Positions 1 through 9,471 of a DNA stretch of 38,527 nucleotides are shown piece by piece (positions within the stretch are counted from its first letter, which is position 1; each line of letters begins with the position of its first letter). Position numbers and translations under genes: made by a program. The stretch is taken from positions 1 to 38,527 of the forward strand of contig JALEWG010000009.1 in the NCBI GenBank assembly GCA_022788065.1, written 5' to 3'. The notes under the pieces are model-generated. The model had not been told where the DNA came from. It saw only the letters and a list, made by a program, of their open reading frames with translations, and did not search any database. The stretch comes from Lachnospiraceae bacterium. Lineage in GTDB: Bacteria > Bacillota > Clostridia > Lachnospirales > Lachnospiraceae.

Positions 1-205
1 TAGGAAGGTGTTGGACCTCTACATAGAAACATATTTGATTTAAAACCGTTTATTTTGCAGTCAGTATCTTAAATCAGGGCTTTCAGATGCAGTCCGGACC
101 GTGTATAATGAAACCAGTGTCACAAATACTGTGCCGGAGGAAATATTTTGAGAAACAGAAAAACGGAGGAATCCGAATGTCGATAGAGAAGGCAGCCTTC
201 GAAAG

Positions 206-255
206 CAAAAAATTCCCGTCAGAACCGTGCGGCCAAAGTCACACGGTCCGGCGGG
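206..255 (-). terminator. Rho-independent terminator downstream of the amidohydrolase gene
   Basis: On the - strand, CCCGCCGGACCGTG ... CACGGTTCTGACGGG forms an imperfect stem followed by AATTTTTT, just after the stop at 269..271. Confidence 0.6.
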
Positions 256-268
256 ATTGGAAGGCGTT

Positions 269-1714
269 TTAATAGGTTTCAAGCGGCGGGAGCACTTCGT
301 CCGGAAGCGGGCAGGTGTATTTTCCACCGTTTCGCTTCGTGACTTCTTTTTTCGCAGCTTCGATCACGTCCGGGCGGTCCATGGTGCGGACGCAGGAGAG
401 CGCCATCACCTTGGCGGCTGTGAGAAGTCCCTTATGTGCGATGGGACTGCAGGACTGGGCGGTCATCTGCCAGGAGTGTCCCACATTGCCGACGCATGCG
501 GTCGCGACATTGATATTCAGGGTTGGCGCGGCGTATCCCACGTCGCCCACGTCGGTGGAACCGGCAGTCAGTTTGATTTTATCCGGGTTGAACGGATGTA
601 CTTCCGAGTCGAGCGGACGCTCTAAAATCTCTTCCAGGCGGTCTTCCCCATAGATTTCGATAATCTGGTTTTTAATGGTCTCCATTGTGACATCATTGTA
701 GGTGTTCAGAAACTGCTTTGCAAGAGCGTAGTCCGATTCGTCCCATTTCGGAGCACCGACCTCCCTCAGACATTCATCAGCTACGGCTGCCAGAGCGTTG
801 TTGGGGAGGTATTCCGTGAACGCCATGGACAGGTCACATTTCACAGTGGTATCGGTCATAATGGAGGCGCCTCTGGCCACGTTCTGTACCCGTTTGAACA
901 GTTCTTTTACCTGGGACACCCACGGAGAGCGCACTTCATAGCGGATAATCGCGTGATCCTGCACCACGTTCGGGGCGGTTCCGCCTGCGTCGATGTAGGC
1001 GTAGTGGATCCTTGCCTCCGGGATCATATGCTCTCTTAAATAGTTGCAGCCTACATTCATCAGCTCCACTGCGTCGAGGGCGCTTCTGCCGAGGTACGGG
1101 CAGCCGCCTGCGTGGGCCGAAACACCGCGGAACTCAAAATTTGCTCCCATGATGGCGTTGCTGTGGTTGCATTCGATAGCGTTTTTTGTGGCCGGGTGCC
1201 AGGTATAAACGAAATCTACATTGTCAAACATTCCGGCGCGGGCCATAAACTGTTTGGAGCCGGCACCTTCCTCGGCCGGACAGCCGAAGTAGATCACGGT
1301 TCCATCTTTCTTATTCTCAATCAGGTATTCTTTTACGGCGAGAGCCGCTGCGAGGGAACCGGTGCCCAGCGCGTTGTGGCCGCAGCCGTGTCCCGGAGCA
1401 CCTTCAAGCTCGGGGTCTTTCGCTGCTTTGCCTGCCTTCTGGCTCAATGCGGAGAGTGCGTCGTACTCGCCGAGAAGGCCCATGACCGGTTTTCCGCTTC
1501 CGTAGGAAAAGGTGCCGGTAAAGCAGGTGGGGATTCCGGCGTCGCCGCGCGTGAGCGTAAAGCCCTCTTTTTCCAGAATGGCGCAGAGCAGGTCGGCAGA
1601 TTTTGTTTCGTGGAACGCCAACTCTGCGTATTCCCAGATCTTATCGCTCGCATCCAGAATCATGGCGGATTTTTCTTCAATTACGCGTTCAAGAAATTCC
1701 AGGTCTTTCTTCAT
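269..1714 (-). CDS. M20 family metallopeptidase / amidohydrolase, AbgB-like
   Basis: 481-aa ORF; motifs GHGCGHNALG, CPAEEGAGSK, and TAGSTDVGDVGY are typical of the M20 / AbgB (p-aminobenzoyl-glutamate hydrolase subunit B) family. Confidence 0.85.
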   Translation of the reverse strand: MKKDLEFLERVIEEKSAMILDASDKIWEYAELAFHETKSADLLCAILEKEGFTLTRGDAGIPTCFTGTFSYGSGKPVMGLLGEYDALSALSQKAGKAAKDPELEGAPGHGCGHNALGTGSLAAALAVKEYLIENKKDGTVIYFGCPAEEGAGSKQFMARAGMFDNVDFVYTWHPATKNAIECNHSNAIMGANFEFRGVSAHAGGCPYLGRSALDAVELMNVGCNYLREHMIPEARIHYAYIDAGGTAPNVVQDHAIIRYEVRSPWVSQVKELFKRVQNVARGASIMTDTTVKCDLSMAFTEYLPNNALAAVADECLREVGAPKWDESDYALAKQFLNTYNDVTMETIKNQIIEIYGEDRLEEILERPLDSEVHPFNPDKIKLTAGSTDVGDVGYAAPTLNINVATACVGNVGHSWQMTAQSCSPIAHKGLLTAAKVMALSCVRTMDRPDVIEAAKKEVTKRNGGKYTCPLPDEVLPPLETY

Positions 1715-1886
1715 GTTGTATCCTCGCTTTCTGACAGCAGATTATAATTTCTTAAATTAGCATGGTGACGTGTTACTATGGCGAGTTTACTACATTTCGC
1801 AAAAAAGCACAAGTGTTTTTTGCAAAAGCAGCAGAAATTCGTTCCCCCCAATGCCTCAGGAAATGCGGCAAAAATGCGGCATGGTA

Positions 1887-1915
1887 TTTACCGGGAGATT
1901 TCAAACTGATATACT
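1887..1915 (+). promoter_or_regulatory. sigma-A-like promoter for the two-component operon
   Basis: TTTACC (1887-1892), 17-nt spacer, TATACT (1910-1915), upstream of the RBS AGGAGG and ATG at 1939. Confidence 0.55.
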
Positions 1916-1938
1916 GGTTACAGAAAAGGAGGGCTACC

Positions 1939-2643
1939 ATGGCAAAGCGAATTTATGTGGCCGATGATGAAAAAAATATCTGCTTTCTGATCCAGAACTT
2001 CCTGGAGAAGGAGGGGTTTGACGTAAAGTGTTTTTATGACGGAGAATCCATTCTCGCGGCGTGCGAGGAGGAAATGCCGGATTTATGTATTCTCGATGTG
2101 ATGATGCCCGGGATAGACGGGCTTACGGTCTGTACCCAGATCCGGAAGAAAAGCCATGTGCCGATTATCATGGTGTCGGCGAAGGATTCCCCTCTGGACA
2201 GGATCACGGGGATCACGCTGGGAAGCGACGACTATCTTGTAAAGCCGTTTCTTCCGCTGGAGCTTGTCACGAGGGTCAAGGCGCTGTTTCGGCGCGTCGA
2301 TGCGTTCTCAGGGCCGGATGAGGATTCGAAGGATGTGCTGGAATTCGGTGATATCAGGCTGTATCCCAGACGGCGCGCGGCGTCGCTTTCGGGCGCTGAT
2401 TTTTCGCTGACTCCGCTGGAATTCGATTTTCTGAGCCATATGATGGCAAACCCGGAGTATGCGGCCAGCCGGGATGATCTCCTGAAAACGCTCTGGAATG
2501 TGGACAGCCGCGAGGTGGATACGAGGGCTGTAGATGATATGGTAAAACGGCTCAGAAAGAAGTTAAAGGAGCAGGGAAGCTCTGTCCGTGTCGAGACAGT
2601 ATGGGGCTATGGATTCCGCCTGGTGAGCGGAGGCGAAGGATGA
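1939..2643 (+). CDS. OmpR/PhoB-family response regulator
   Basis: Receiver domain (VADDEKN, CILDVMMPGIDGLTVC, KPFLPLEL) plus winged-helix (LTPLEFDFLSHM, VDDMVKRLRKKL, VETVWGYGFRL). ATG 1939 has an RBS, so the track's start at 1762 is probably too early. Confidence 0.93.
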   Translation: MAKRIYVADDEKNICFLIQNFLEKEGFDVKCFYDGESILAACEEEMPDLCILDVMMPGIDGLTVCTQIRKKSHVPIIMVSAKDSPLDRITGITLGSDDYLVKPFLPLELVTRVKALFRRVDAFSGPDEDSKDVLEFGDIRLYPRRRAASLSGADFSLTPLEFDFLSHMMANPEYAASRDDLLKTLWNVDSREVDTRAVDDMVKRLRKKLKEQGSSVRVETVWGYGFRLVSGGEG

Positions 2644-4058
2644 AATTAAGTATCCGAATGAAGATTTTTCTGCCGGTCATGATGATTCTGATCGTGTTCC
2701 CGCTGGCGGTCTGGCTGATGTTCCGCTATACTCTGGACGTGCACATGAATTATAACACCAGAAAGGAATTGGAGCAGGCAGCTGCGGAGATCGAGCGTCT
2801 GACGGAGGAAAAAAAGTTTCAGGAAGAAGGATATAAGGCGTTAGAGGAGCTTCAGGAATCCTTCCGGATCCGGTTTCATGATATGAGAATTCTGGCGGTG
2901 AACGGGGGATACCGCGTTCTGATGCCGAAAAACTATGACGATCAGCCGGAGATGACAGGTCTTTACTCCATGTTCCTCACAAAAGCTACAGGCTCCGAGG
3001 ATTCCTGGGAGCCGGGAAAAATTCTGGAGGAGACCATCGGAACCGAACGATACATGCTCTATTACCGCCTTGTGGAGGAAGCCGGTCCGGAAGATGTGAA
3101 ATATCTGATCCTCTACTGTCCGTTTTATGACACAAGTCCGATCCTGGATCAGGTATCGCGGTTTGTGCTGATTATCATGGCTGCTATGGCGGTTGCCTCG
3201 ATCGCGCTGTTCTGGTTTGTGGCAGGCAGCATCTCCGGACCGGTCCAAAGACTCTGTGAGGCTGCCAGAGGAATCGGCGAAAAGAAATTCAAAAAGGTGG
3301 AGACCGGAGCTACGGTGAAGGAGCTCTGCCAGCTGGAGGACGAGATCAATCAGATGCAGGAGAAGCTTTTCCAGGCGGATCAGGCGGAACGCACATTTTT
3401 CCAGAATGCTTCCCATGAACTGCGAACTCCGCTTATGTCCATCAGCGGGTATGCACAGGGAATCCAGTGCGGCGTTTTCGAAAATGTTCCGCAGGCGGCG
3501 GGGATCATTCTGGAGGAGAGTACAAGACTGACGGAAGTGGTGGACGGGATCCTGACGCTGACGAGAATGGATCAGCTCCGGTATCAGGTGGTGCCGGTGG
3601 AGAAGGAGATCGCAGGCTTCCTGAAGGACCGCCTGGAGCTTCTGGAGGGATTCGCGTATTCCCAGAACCGCAGGCTGATCTTTAAAGCGTCAGAGGAGTG
3701 TGTGGTGATCACCGATGTGATGCTTCTGGAGCGGGCATTTTCCAATGTGGTATCCAACTGTATCCGTTATGCAAAGGAGAATGTGACGGTCTCTCTTGAA
3801 AGGCTGGAAAATGGGGTTAAGATCGTGGTGGCGGACGATGGTCCGGGGATCCCTCCGGAAGAAACCGACCATATTTTTGACCGGTTCTATAAAGGGAAGA
3901 ACGGGAATCACGGACTGGGGCTTGCCATTGCCCGATGTTCCATGGAATATATGGGCGGTTCGGTGCGGGCGGTAAGTTCCGGGCACGGTGCGGTATTCGA
4001 AATGACACTGCCCCAGGATTGCCGCAGCTTTGCCCCAGCAGAACTGAGGGAAATATGA
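2640..4058 (+). CDS. Sensor histidine kinase (HAMP-HisKA-HATPase)
   Basis: Two TM segments, HAMP, H-box FFQNASHELRTPLMSISGYAQ, G-boxes DDGPGIPPE and GNHGLGLAIAR. ATGA overlap with the response regulator stop (2640-2643). Confidence 0.93.
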   Translation: MKLSIRMKIFLPVMMILIVFPLAVWLMFRYTLDVHMNYNTRKELEQAAAEIERLTEEKKFQEEGYKALEELQESFRIRFHDMRILAVNGGYRVLMPKNYDDQPEMTGLYSMFLTKATGSEDSWEPGKILEETIGTERYMLYYRLVEEAGPEDVKYLILYCPFYDTSPILDQVSRFVLIIMAAMAVASIALFWFVAGSISGPVQRLCEAARGIGEKKFKKVETGATVKELCQLEDEINQMQEKLFQADQAERTFFQNASHELRTPLMSISGYAQGIQCGVFENVPQAAGIILEESTRLTEVVDGILTLTRMDQLRYQVVPVEKEIAGFLKDRLELLEGFAYSQNRRLIFKASEECVVITDVMLLERAFSNVVSNCIRYAKENVTVSLERLENGVKIVVADDGPGIPPEETDHIFDRFYKGKNGNHGLGLAIARCSMEYMGGSVRAVSSGHGAVFEMTLPQDCRSFAPAELREI

Positions 4059-4087
4059 TACGATGAGGATAATAAAGGAGGAGCAGT

Positions 4088-4540
4088 ATGAAAAAACTGA
4101 TATTTATGTTTGCTCTGATGGTCTGCATGTTCAGTATACCGATGACCGGCTTCGCGGCTCCGACGGATGAAGAAAAGCAGCAGTATGAAGATGCGATCTC
4201 CGACAAATGGAAAGAGATGTTAAAGGGCAGTATTGAGCTGGATAAAATGAACGCGGAAAATAAGGTAAGCCTTCTGACCTGGCTGGATACAGAAAAGAAG
4301 CCGGATGAGACAAAGAAAACGGTGGAAAAGATCCGGAAGCTGGAAGCGGAACAGGCGAAGGACCAGGAGAGTATGAATCCATATCTGGAAGCAAAAAAGA
4401 CCTGTGATGAGAAGCTGAATGCCGACGGGGCCAACGCTGCTCTGGAAAATATTATCCGGATCCAGAAGGATCGCCTGTCTGACCAGAAAGAGCTTGCGAA
4501 GCTCTGGAAGAAAGTGATGGAATCTCTGCAGGAAAAATAG
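4088..4540 (+). CDS. Small secreted, mostly helical protein of unknown function
   Basis: RBS GGAGGAG, Sec signal peptide MKKLIFMFALMVCMFSIPMTGFAAP, then a Lys/Glu-rich helical region. Confidence 0.8.
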   Translation: MKKLIFMFALMVCMFSIPMTGFAAPTDEEKQQYEDAISDKWKEMLKGSIELDKMNAENKVSLLTWLDTEKKPDETKKTVEKIRKLEAEQAKDQESMNPYLEAKKTCDEKLNADGANAALENIIRIQKDRLSDQKELAKLWKKVMESLQEK

Positions 4541-4547
4541 ATCGGGG

Positions 4548-4583
4548 CGGAGCTGTTGCGCAAGCGATGGCTCCGTATTTTTG
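4548..4583 (+). terminator. Rho-independent terminator
   Basis: CGGAGCTGTTGC-GCAA-GCGATGGCTCCG (12-bp stem with G-U pairs, GCAA loop), then TATTTTTGTTGT. Confidence 0.75.
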
Positions 4584-4670
4584 TTGTCTTTATCATGAAT
4601 AAAACTGTGGAAATTATTCGGAAAATATGGTTAAATAAAAGTAACATATTTCTGGAAGGAAGGGAATACT

Positions 4671-5570
4671 ATGGAAACAATGGACGATTTCAGGGATGAG
4701 CTGGAGGCCACCCTTAAAAAAATACGTGTTGGCGATGTGGTGACCGGTACGGTTATCGACGTGACAGAGGATTCGGTTCTGGTGGACTTAAAATCCTATG
4801 CGGACGGAGTGATCCGCAAAGAGGATCTCAGTGAGGATCCCGACTTCAATATGATGCTGGAAATTCATCCGGGCGATGAGATCACTGCCACGGTGATGGC
4901 CACCAACGACGGTGAGGGCAATATGGTCCTCTCAAAGAGAGAGGCAAATGCTGTCCTTGCGTGGGATAAGCTGAAAAAGCTGATGGAGGACCGCACGGTT
5001 GTGAAGGTGAAGATCAGTGAGGTCGTGAATGCAGGAGCGATCGCATATCTGGAGGGAATCCGCGGATTTATTCCGGCTTCCCGCCTGTCCGACGAGTATG
5101 TAGAGGATCTTTCCGAGTGGAACGGAAAAACTGTGGATGTGACCGTGATCACCGCCGATGAGGAGACACGCCGTCTGGTACTCTCCGGAAGAGAAGCAGC
5201 GCGGGAGAAAAAGCAGGAGGAAACAAGCCGGAAGATTGCAAAATGTGAGGTCGGTGCGGTCATGAAAGGCACGGTCGAGACATTGAAGGATTATGGCGCG
5301 TTCGTGACGTTAGAGAACGGCCTGACGGGACTTCTTCACATTTCTCAGATCAGCACGCAGAGGATCAAGCATCCGGGCGTAGTCCTGAAGGAAGGCCAGG
5401 AAGTGACCGTAAAGATTCTCTCTACGGAAAACAACAGAATCAGCCTCAGCATGAAGGTCCTCGCTGAGGAACAGGCAGAAGCGGAATCCCATGAGACCTT
5501 TGATTATAAGGAAGAGGGCCAGGCGAGCACAGGGCTTGGCGCACTCCTCAGGGGATTAAAATTGAATTAG
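4671..5570 (+). CDS. S1 RNA-binding domain protein (ribosomal protein S1 homolog)
   Basis: Repeated S1 domain motifs: VGDVVTGTVIDVTEDSVLVDLKSYADGVI, AVMKGTVETLKDYGAFVTLENGLTGLLHISQIS. Confidence 0.88.
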   Translation: METMDDFRDELEATLKKIRVGDVVTGTVIDVTEDSVLVDLKSYADGVIRKEDLSEDPDFNMMLEIHPGDEITATVMATNDGEGNMVLSKREANAVLAWDKLKKLMEDRTVVKVKISEVVNAGAIAYLEGIRGFIPASRLSDEYVEDLSEWNGKTVDVTVITADEETRRLVLSGREAAREKKQEETSRKIAKCEVGAVMKGTVETLKDYGAFVTLENGLTGLLHISQISTQRIKHPGVVLKEGQEVTVKILSTENNRISLSMKVLAEEQAEAESHETFDYKEEGQASTGLGALLRGLKLN

Positions 5571-5621
5571 AAGAATCGGAACTGCCGGTTCTCCGCCCCT
5601 GTGTGTGAGAGGAGGCAGCGT

Positions 5622-6287
5622 ATGGCAAGAAAGTATACAACATTTGATCAGGTTGATCAGTGGAAGTCAACCATGTTTCTTTACAGTTCAGCATTAAAAT
5701 CGATCAATACGAAGATCGAGATCCTGAACAATGAGTTTATCCAGCTCTACAATTATAATCCGATCGAACATGTGACTTCAAGGTTAAAGACGCCGTCCAG
5801 CATCGTAAATAAGCTGAAAAAGGACGGAAAAGAAGTGACGATCGAAAACATGGTCGAGCATCTGAATGATATCGCGGGGATCCGGATCATCTGCTCATTC
5901 ATGTCGGATATTTATCCGATTGCGGATATGATCGCGAAGCAGGCGGATATCACGGTACTTCATGTAAAGGATTATATCAGGTATCCGAAAACCAACGGAT
6001 ACAAGAGCTACCATATGGTTGTGACCATCCCGGTCTACCTGTCAGAAGGAAAAATCGATACAAAAGTGGAAATCCAGATCCGTACCATAGCCATGGATTT
6101 CTGGGCTTCCCTGGAACATAAGATTGCATATAAATTTGAAGGCAATGCGCCTGACTATCTGGAGGCGGAACTGAAGGCGTGCGCCGACATGGTGGATGTG
6201 CTGGATGCAAAAATGTTCTCGTTAAACCAGGCGATCACGGAACTGGAAGAACAGAAGAGTCAGGAAGCGGAAGAAGACAGAGAATAA
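5622..6287 (+). CDS. RelA/SpoT-domain GTP pyrophosphokinase (small alarmone synthetase type)
   Basis: HVTSRLKTPSSIVNKLKK, DIAGIRIICSFMSDIYPIADMI, YPKTNGYKSYHMVV, VEIQIRTIAMDFWASLEHKIAYK. No HD hydrolase or TGS domain. ATG 5622 follows AGGAGG. Confidence 0.88.
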   Translation: MARKYTTFDQVDQWKSTMFLYSSALKSINTKIEILNNEFIQLYNYNPIEHVTSRLKTPSSIVNKLKKDGKEVTIENMVEHLNDIAGIRIICSFMSDIYPIADMIAKQADITVLHVKDYIRYPKTNGYKSYHMVVTIPVYLSEGKIDTKVEIQIRTIAMDFWASLEHKIAYKFEGNAPDYLEAELKACADMVDVLDAKMFSLNQAITELEEQKSQEAEEDRE

Positions 6288-6302
6288 GGACGGAGGAAAG
6301 AC

Positions 6303-6758
6303 ATGAAGGCAGTACTTCAGAGAGTGACAGAAGCGTCTGTCCGTGTGGACGGAGAGACCGTAGGATCCATCGGAAAGGGATTCTTTATTCTTTTGGGAGT
6401 GTCCGATGAGGATACGGAGGCAGTGGCTGACAAGCTGGCTGATAAAATCTGCAGACTGCGGATTTTTGAAGATGAAAACGGCAAGACAAATCTGTCCCTG
6501 CATGATGTGGGCGGCGAACTGCTTGTAGTGAGCCAGTTTACGCTCTATGCGGACTGCAGAAAAGGAAACCGTCCCAGCTTTATCGGCGCGGGGGCGCCGG
6601 CGGAAGCAAACCGGCTTTATGAGTATTTTATGGACCGGTGCAGAACCCATGTGGAGAAGGTGGAGCACGGGATCTTCGGAGCGGACATGAAGGTGTCGCT
6701 TGTCAATGACGGTCCGTTTACACTGATGCTGGACAGCAGGGAACTGTTCACAAAATAG
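6303..6758 (+). CDS. dtd: D-aminoacyl-tRNA deacylase
   Basis: [62 protein letters not shown] hallmarks. Confidence 0.95.
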   Translation: MKAVLQRVTEASVRVDGETVGSIGKGFFILLGVSDEDTEAVADKLADKICRLRIFEDENGKTNLSLHDVGGELLVVSQFTLYADCRKGNRPSFIGAGAPAEANRLYEYFMDRCRTHVEKVEHGIFGADMKVSLVNDGPFTLMLDSRELFTK

Positions 6759-6784
6759 AAAGAGTACAAGGAGAGGAAAAGGGA

Positions 6785-8176
6785 ATGAGCGCAAAGGAAC
6801 TGCAAAAAGAACTTTTATGGGAGACGCCTCATATCGCGAAGGAGGCGCCGGAACAGAGAGCGGAGGCGGAGGCTTTCTGTGAGGGCTATAAGGATTTCCT
6901 GAATAAGGGAAAAACAGAGAGGGAATGTGTCAAAACGGCGATTGCCATGCTGACCGGAGCAGGTTACAGGGAATTTGATGAAACGGTTTCTTACCAGCCG
7001 GGCGACAAGGTTTACTGGAACAACCGCGGCAAGGCGCTTGTGGCTGCCACATTCGGAACCGTGGGACCGGAGGAGGGACTCCGCATGAACGGAGCCCACA
7101 TCGATTCTCCGAGACTGGATCTGAAACCCAACCCGTTATTTGAAAAAGGCGATATCGCGTATCTGAAGCCCCATTATTACGGCGGAATCCGCAAGTATCA
7201 GTGGGGAACCGTACCGCTTGCCATGCACGGCGTGATCGGGAAGAAGAATGGTGAGATCGTTGAGATCACACTTGGAGAAAACGAGGGAGAGCCGCAGTTC
7301 TGTGTGACAGACCTGCTCCCCCATCTGGCAGCTGACCAGAATGCAAGAAAGCTCGGTGAGGGCTTGAAGGGCGAGGAACTCAACATCATCATCGGCTCCA
7401 TCCCGTATATGGGTGAGGAGGACGAGAAAATCAAGGAGCCGGTAAAGCTGATGGCAATGAAGCTCCTCAACGAGAAATACGGAATCACCGAGAAGGATTT
7501 CACACGGGCCGAGATCGAGATGGTTCCGGCATACAAGGCCGCAGATATCGGTCTTGACAGAAGCCTTGTGGGCGCTTACGGACAGGATGACAGAGTCTGC
7601 GCATACACGGCGCTGATGGCCGACATGGCAACAAAATCTCCGGTACATACCACTCTGACGATCCTTGCGGACAAGGAGGAGATTGGATCCACAGGAAACA
7701 CCGGTCTGGATTCCAGCTTCGTTCTCCATATTGTGGAGGATATCTGTGCGAACCAGAACGCGAATGTGAGAAAGACTCTGAGAAATTCGGTCTGCCTGTC
7801 CTCTGATGTTAATGCGGCTTATGATCCGACTTTTGCCTCGGTTTACGAGGAGAGGAATGCAAGCTATATCAACAAGGGCTGCGTTCTTACCAAATATACA
7901 GGTTCAAGAGGGAAATCCGGCAGCAACGACGCCAGCGCGGAGACTATGACGAAGGTGATCAACCTGATGGATGAAAACGGCGTTTACTGGCAGACCGGTG
8001 AGCTGGGAGCCGTAGATGTGGGCGGCGGCGGAACCATCGCGAAATTTGTGGCCGAAATGGATGTGGATGTGGTGGATCTGGGTGTTCCGATCCTTTCCAT
8101 GCACGCCCCGTTTGAGCTTGCCTCCAAACTGGATGTATACAATACCTATAAGGCATTCTGCGCATTCTACAAATAA
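6785..8176 (+). CDS. M18 family aminopeptidase
   Basis: NGAHIDSPRLDLKP, ADKEEIGSTGNTG, SSDVNAAYDPTF, LGVPILSMHAPFELASKLDVYNTYKAF are characteristic of M18. Confidence 0.93.
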   Translation: MSAKELQKELLWETPHIAKEAPEQRAEAEAFCEGYKDFLNKGKTERECVKTAIAMLTGAGYREFDETVSYQPGDKVYWNNRGKALVAATFGTVGPEEGLRMNGAHIDSPRLDLKPNPLFEKGDIAYLKPHYYGGIRKYQWGTVPLAMHGVIGKKNGEIVEITLGENEGEPQFCVTDLLPHLAADQNARKLGEGLKGEELNIIIGSIPYMGEEDEKIKEPVKLMAMKLLNEKYGITEKDFTRAEIEMVPAYKAADIGLDRSLVGAYGQDDRVCAYTALMADMATKSPVHTTLTILADKEEIGSTGNTGLDSSFVLHIVEDICANQNANVRKTLRNSVCLSSDVNAAYDPTFASVYEERNASYINKGCVLTKYTGSRGKSGSNDASAETMTKVINLMDENGVYWQTGELGAVDVGGGGTIAKFVAEMDVDVVDLGVPILSMHAPFELASKLDVYNTYKAFCAFYK

Positions 8177-8187
8177 TCATGATATGG

Positions 8188-8225
8188 GAAGAGCACGTCG
8201 GGCGGGAAGCCCTGCGTGCTCTTTC
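8188..8225 (+). terminator. Terminator-like stem-loop after the M18 gene
   Basis: GGAAGAGCACGTCGGGC-GGGAA-GCCCTGCGTGCTCTTTCC; U-tract short or absent. Confidence 0.45.
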
Positions 8226-8371
8226 CGGTTACAGACAAAAGAGGCAATTGTCAGGCAGGATTCTAAAAAAAAATATGAAAAGCCTTTCCTTTAAAATCAG
8301 ATTGTGGTAAAATCGGCAGAACAGAGTCTTTACTTTAAAAGACCCGGAAATGAGAAAGGGAAAACAGAAAT

Positions 8372-9436
8372 ATGAATAGAAAAGATCTGACAAGAATCGG
8401 AATGGCGGCTGTTTTGGCGGCGATGATGCTGACCGGATGTAAAAGCAAGGCGGCAGAAGAGACAACGTCTGCGGCGGAGCAGACCATATCCGAAGCGGAG
8501 CTTACGGATGAGGCCAGTATTGAGATCGGCGCCTACAAGGGACTTAAGCTGACGGCTGAGAAAGCGGACGTGACCGATACGGATGTGCAGACGGAGCTTG
8601 AGAATCTTCTGAGCGCGTATCCGGCTGAGGTATCTGGCCGCGCGGCAAAACTCGGCGATGTGGCCAATATTGACTACGTGGGAACGAAAGACGGGACCGC
8701 GTTTGCGGGAGGGACTGCAAGCGGCTATGATCTGGCGTTGGGAAGCGGAACCTTCATTGACGGGTTTGAGGATGGAATCGTCGGGATGCGGACCGGGGAG
8801 GAAAAGGACCTGAACCTGAAATTCCCGGACGGGTATAAGAATTCGGATCTTGCAGGCCAGAACGTGGTGTTCCACGTAACCCTGAACACCATTAAAAATG
8901 CGGAGGAATCGGAAATCGACGATTCTCTGGCAAAACGTGTGCTGGCGGATGACAATGCAACGCTTGACCAGTTAAAGGGGCAGGTTGAGGAATATCTGCA
9001 TCTGAATGCAGAAAACGATTTTTTCAACATGGCAGGAAGCGAGCTCCTTGAGCAGGTGATCGCAAACTCAAAGGTGGTCTGCGATCCGGATGCGGTGGAC
9101 CAGATGTACGATCAGATGATCACGACCTACACGGCTTACGCCGGTCAGTATGGCGTGGATCTGGATACATTCCTCTCGATCATGATGTCCACAGATAAGG
9201 ATGGGCTGAAGGAAAGCGCGGAAAATCTGGTTATGCAGGAAATGGTGCTCGATGAGATCCTTGCAAACGAGAAGATCGAGGCGACTGAGGAGCAGAAGAA
9301 CGCGCTTGCAAAAATGAACGGCTTTGACAGTGCTGAAATCATGACTGCCGCATACGGGGAGGAATCCGCGAACCGCCTGTTTGAAATGGGCGCGGTGTAT
9401 TATTACCTGATCGACAATGCTGTCAGGGCGGATTGA
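8372..9436 (+). CDS. Trigger-factor/FKBP-like peptidyl-prolyl isomerase lipoprotein
   Basis: Lipobox AAMMLTGC; FKBP-type region GDVANIDYVGTKDGTAFAGGTASGYDLALGSGTFIDGFEDGIVGMRTGEEKDLNLKFP followed by a trigger-factor C-domain-like helical part; lacks the N-terminal ribosome-binding domain. Confidence 0.85.
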   Translation: MNRKDLTRIGMAAVLAAMMLTGCKSKAAEETTSAAEQTISEAELTDEASIEIGAYKGLKLTAEKADVTDTDVQTELENLLSAYPAEVSGRAAKLGDVANIDYVGTKDGTAFAGGTASGYDLALGSGTFIDGFEDGIVGMRTGEEKDLNLKFPDGYKNSDLAGQNVVFHVTLNTIKNAEESEIDDSLAKRVLADDNATLDQLKGQVEEYLHLNAENDFFNMAGSELLEQVIANSKVVCDPDAVDQMYDQMITTYTAYAGQYGVDLDTFLSIMMSTDKDGLKESAENLVMQEMVLDEILANEKIEATEEQKNALAKMNGFDSAEIMTAAYGEESANRLFEMGAVYYYLIDNAVRAD

Positions 9437-9471
9437 ATGAAAAGCTGAAAATACAGGGGAGGAAATGAGAA

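Noticed and set aside
1-268. Small ORFs at the window start (61..327 -, 87..272 +, 227..625 +)
   Set aside because: No RBS, motif or codon support; the region is intergenic plus the terminator and 3' end of the amidohydrolase gene.
9437-9471. Possible purine riboswitch before xpt
   Set aside because: Only 35 nt separate xpt from the upstream gene, too short for a purine aptamer plus expression platform, and no aptamer-like core is visible.
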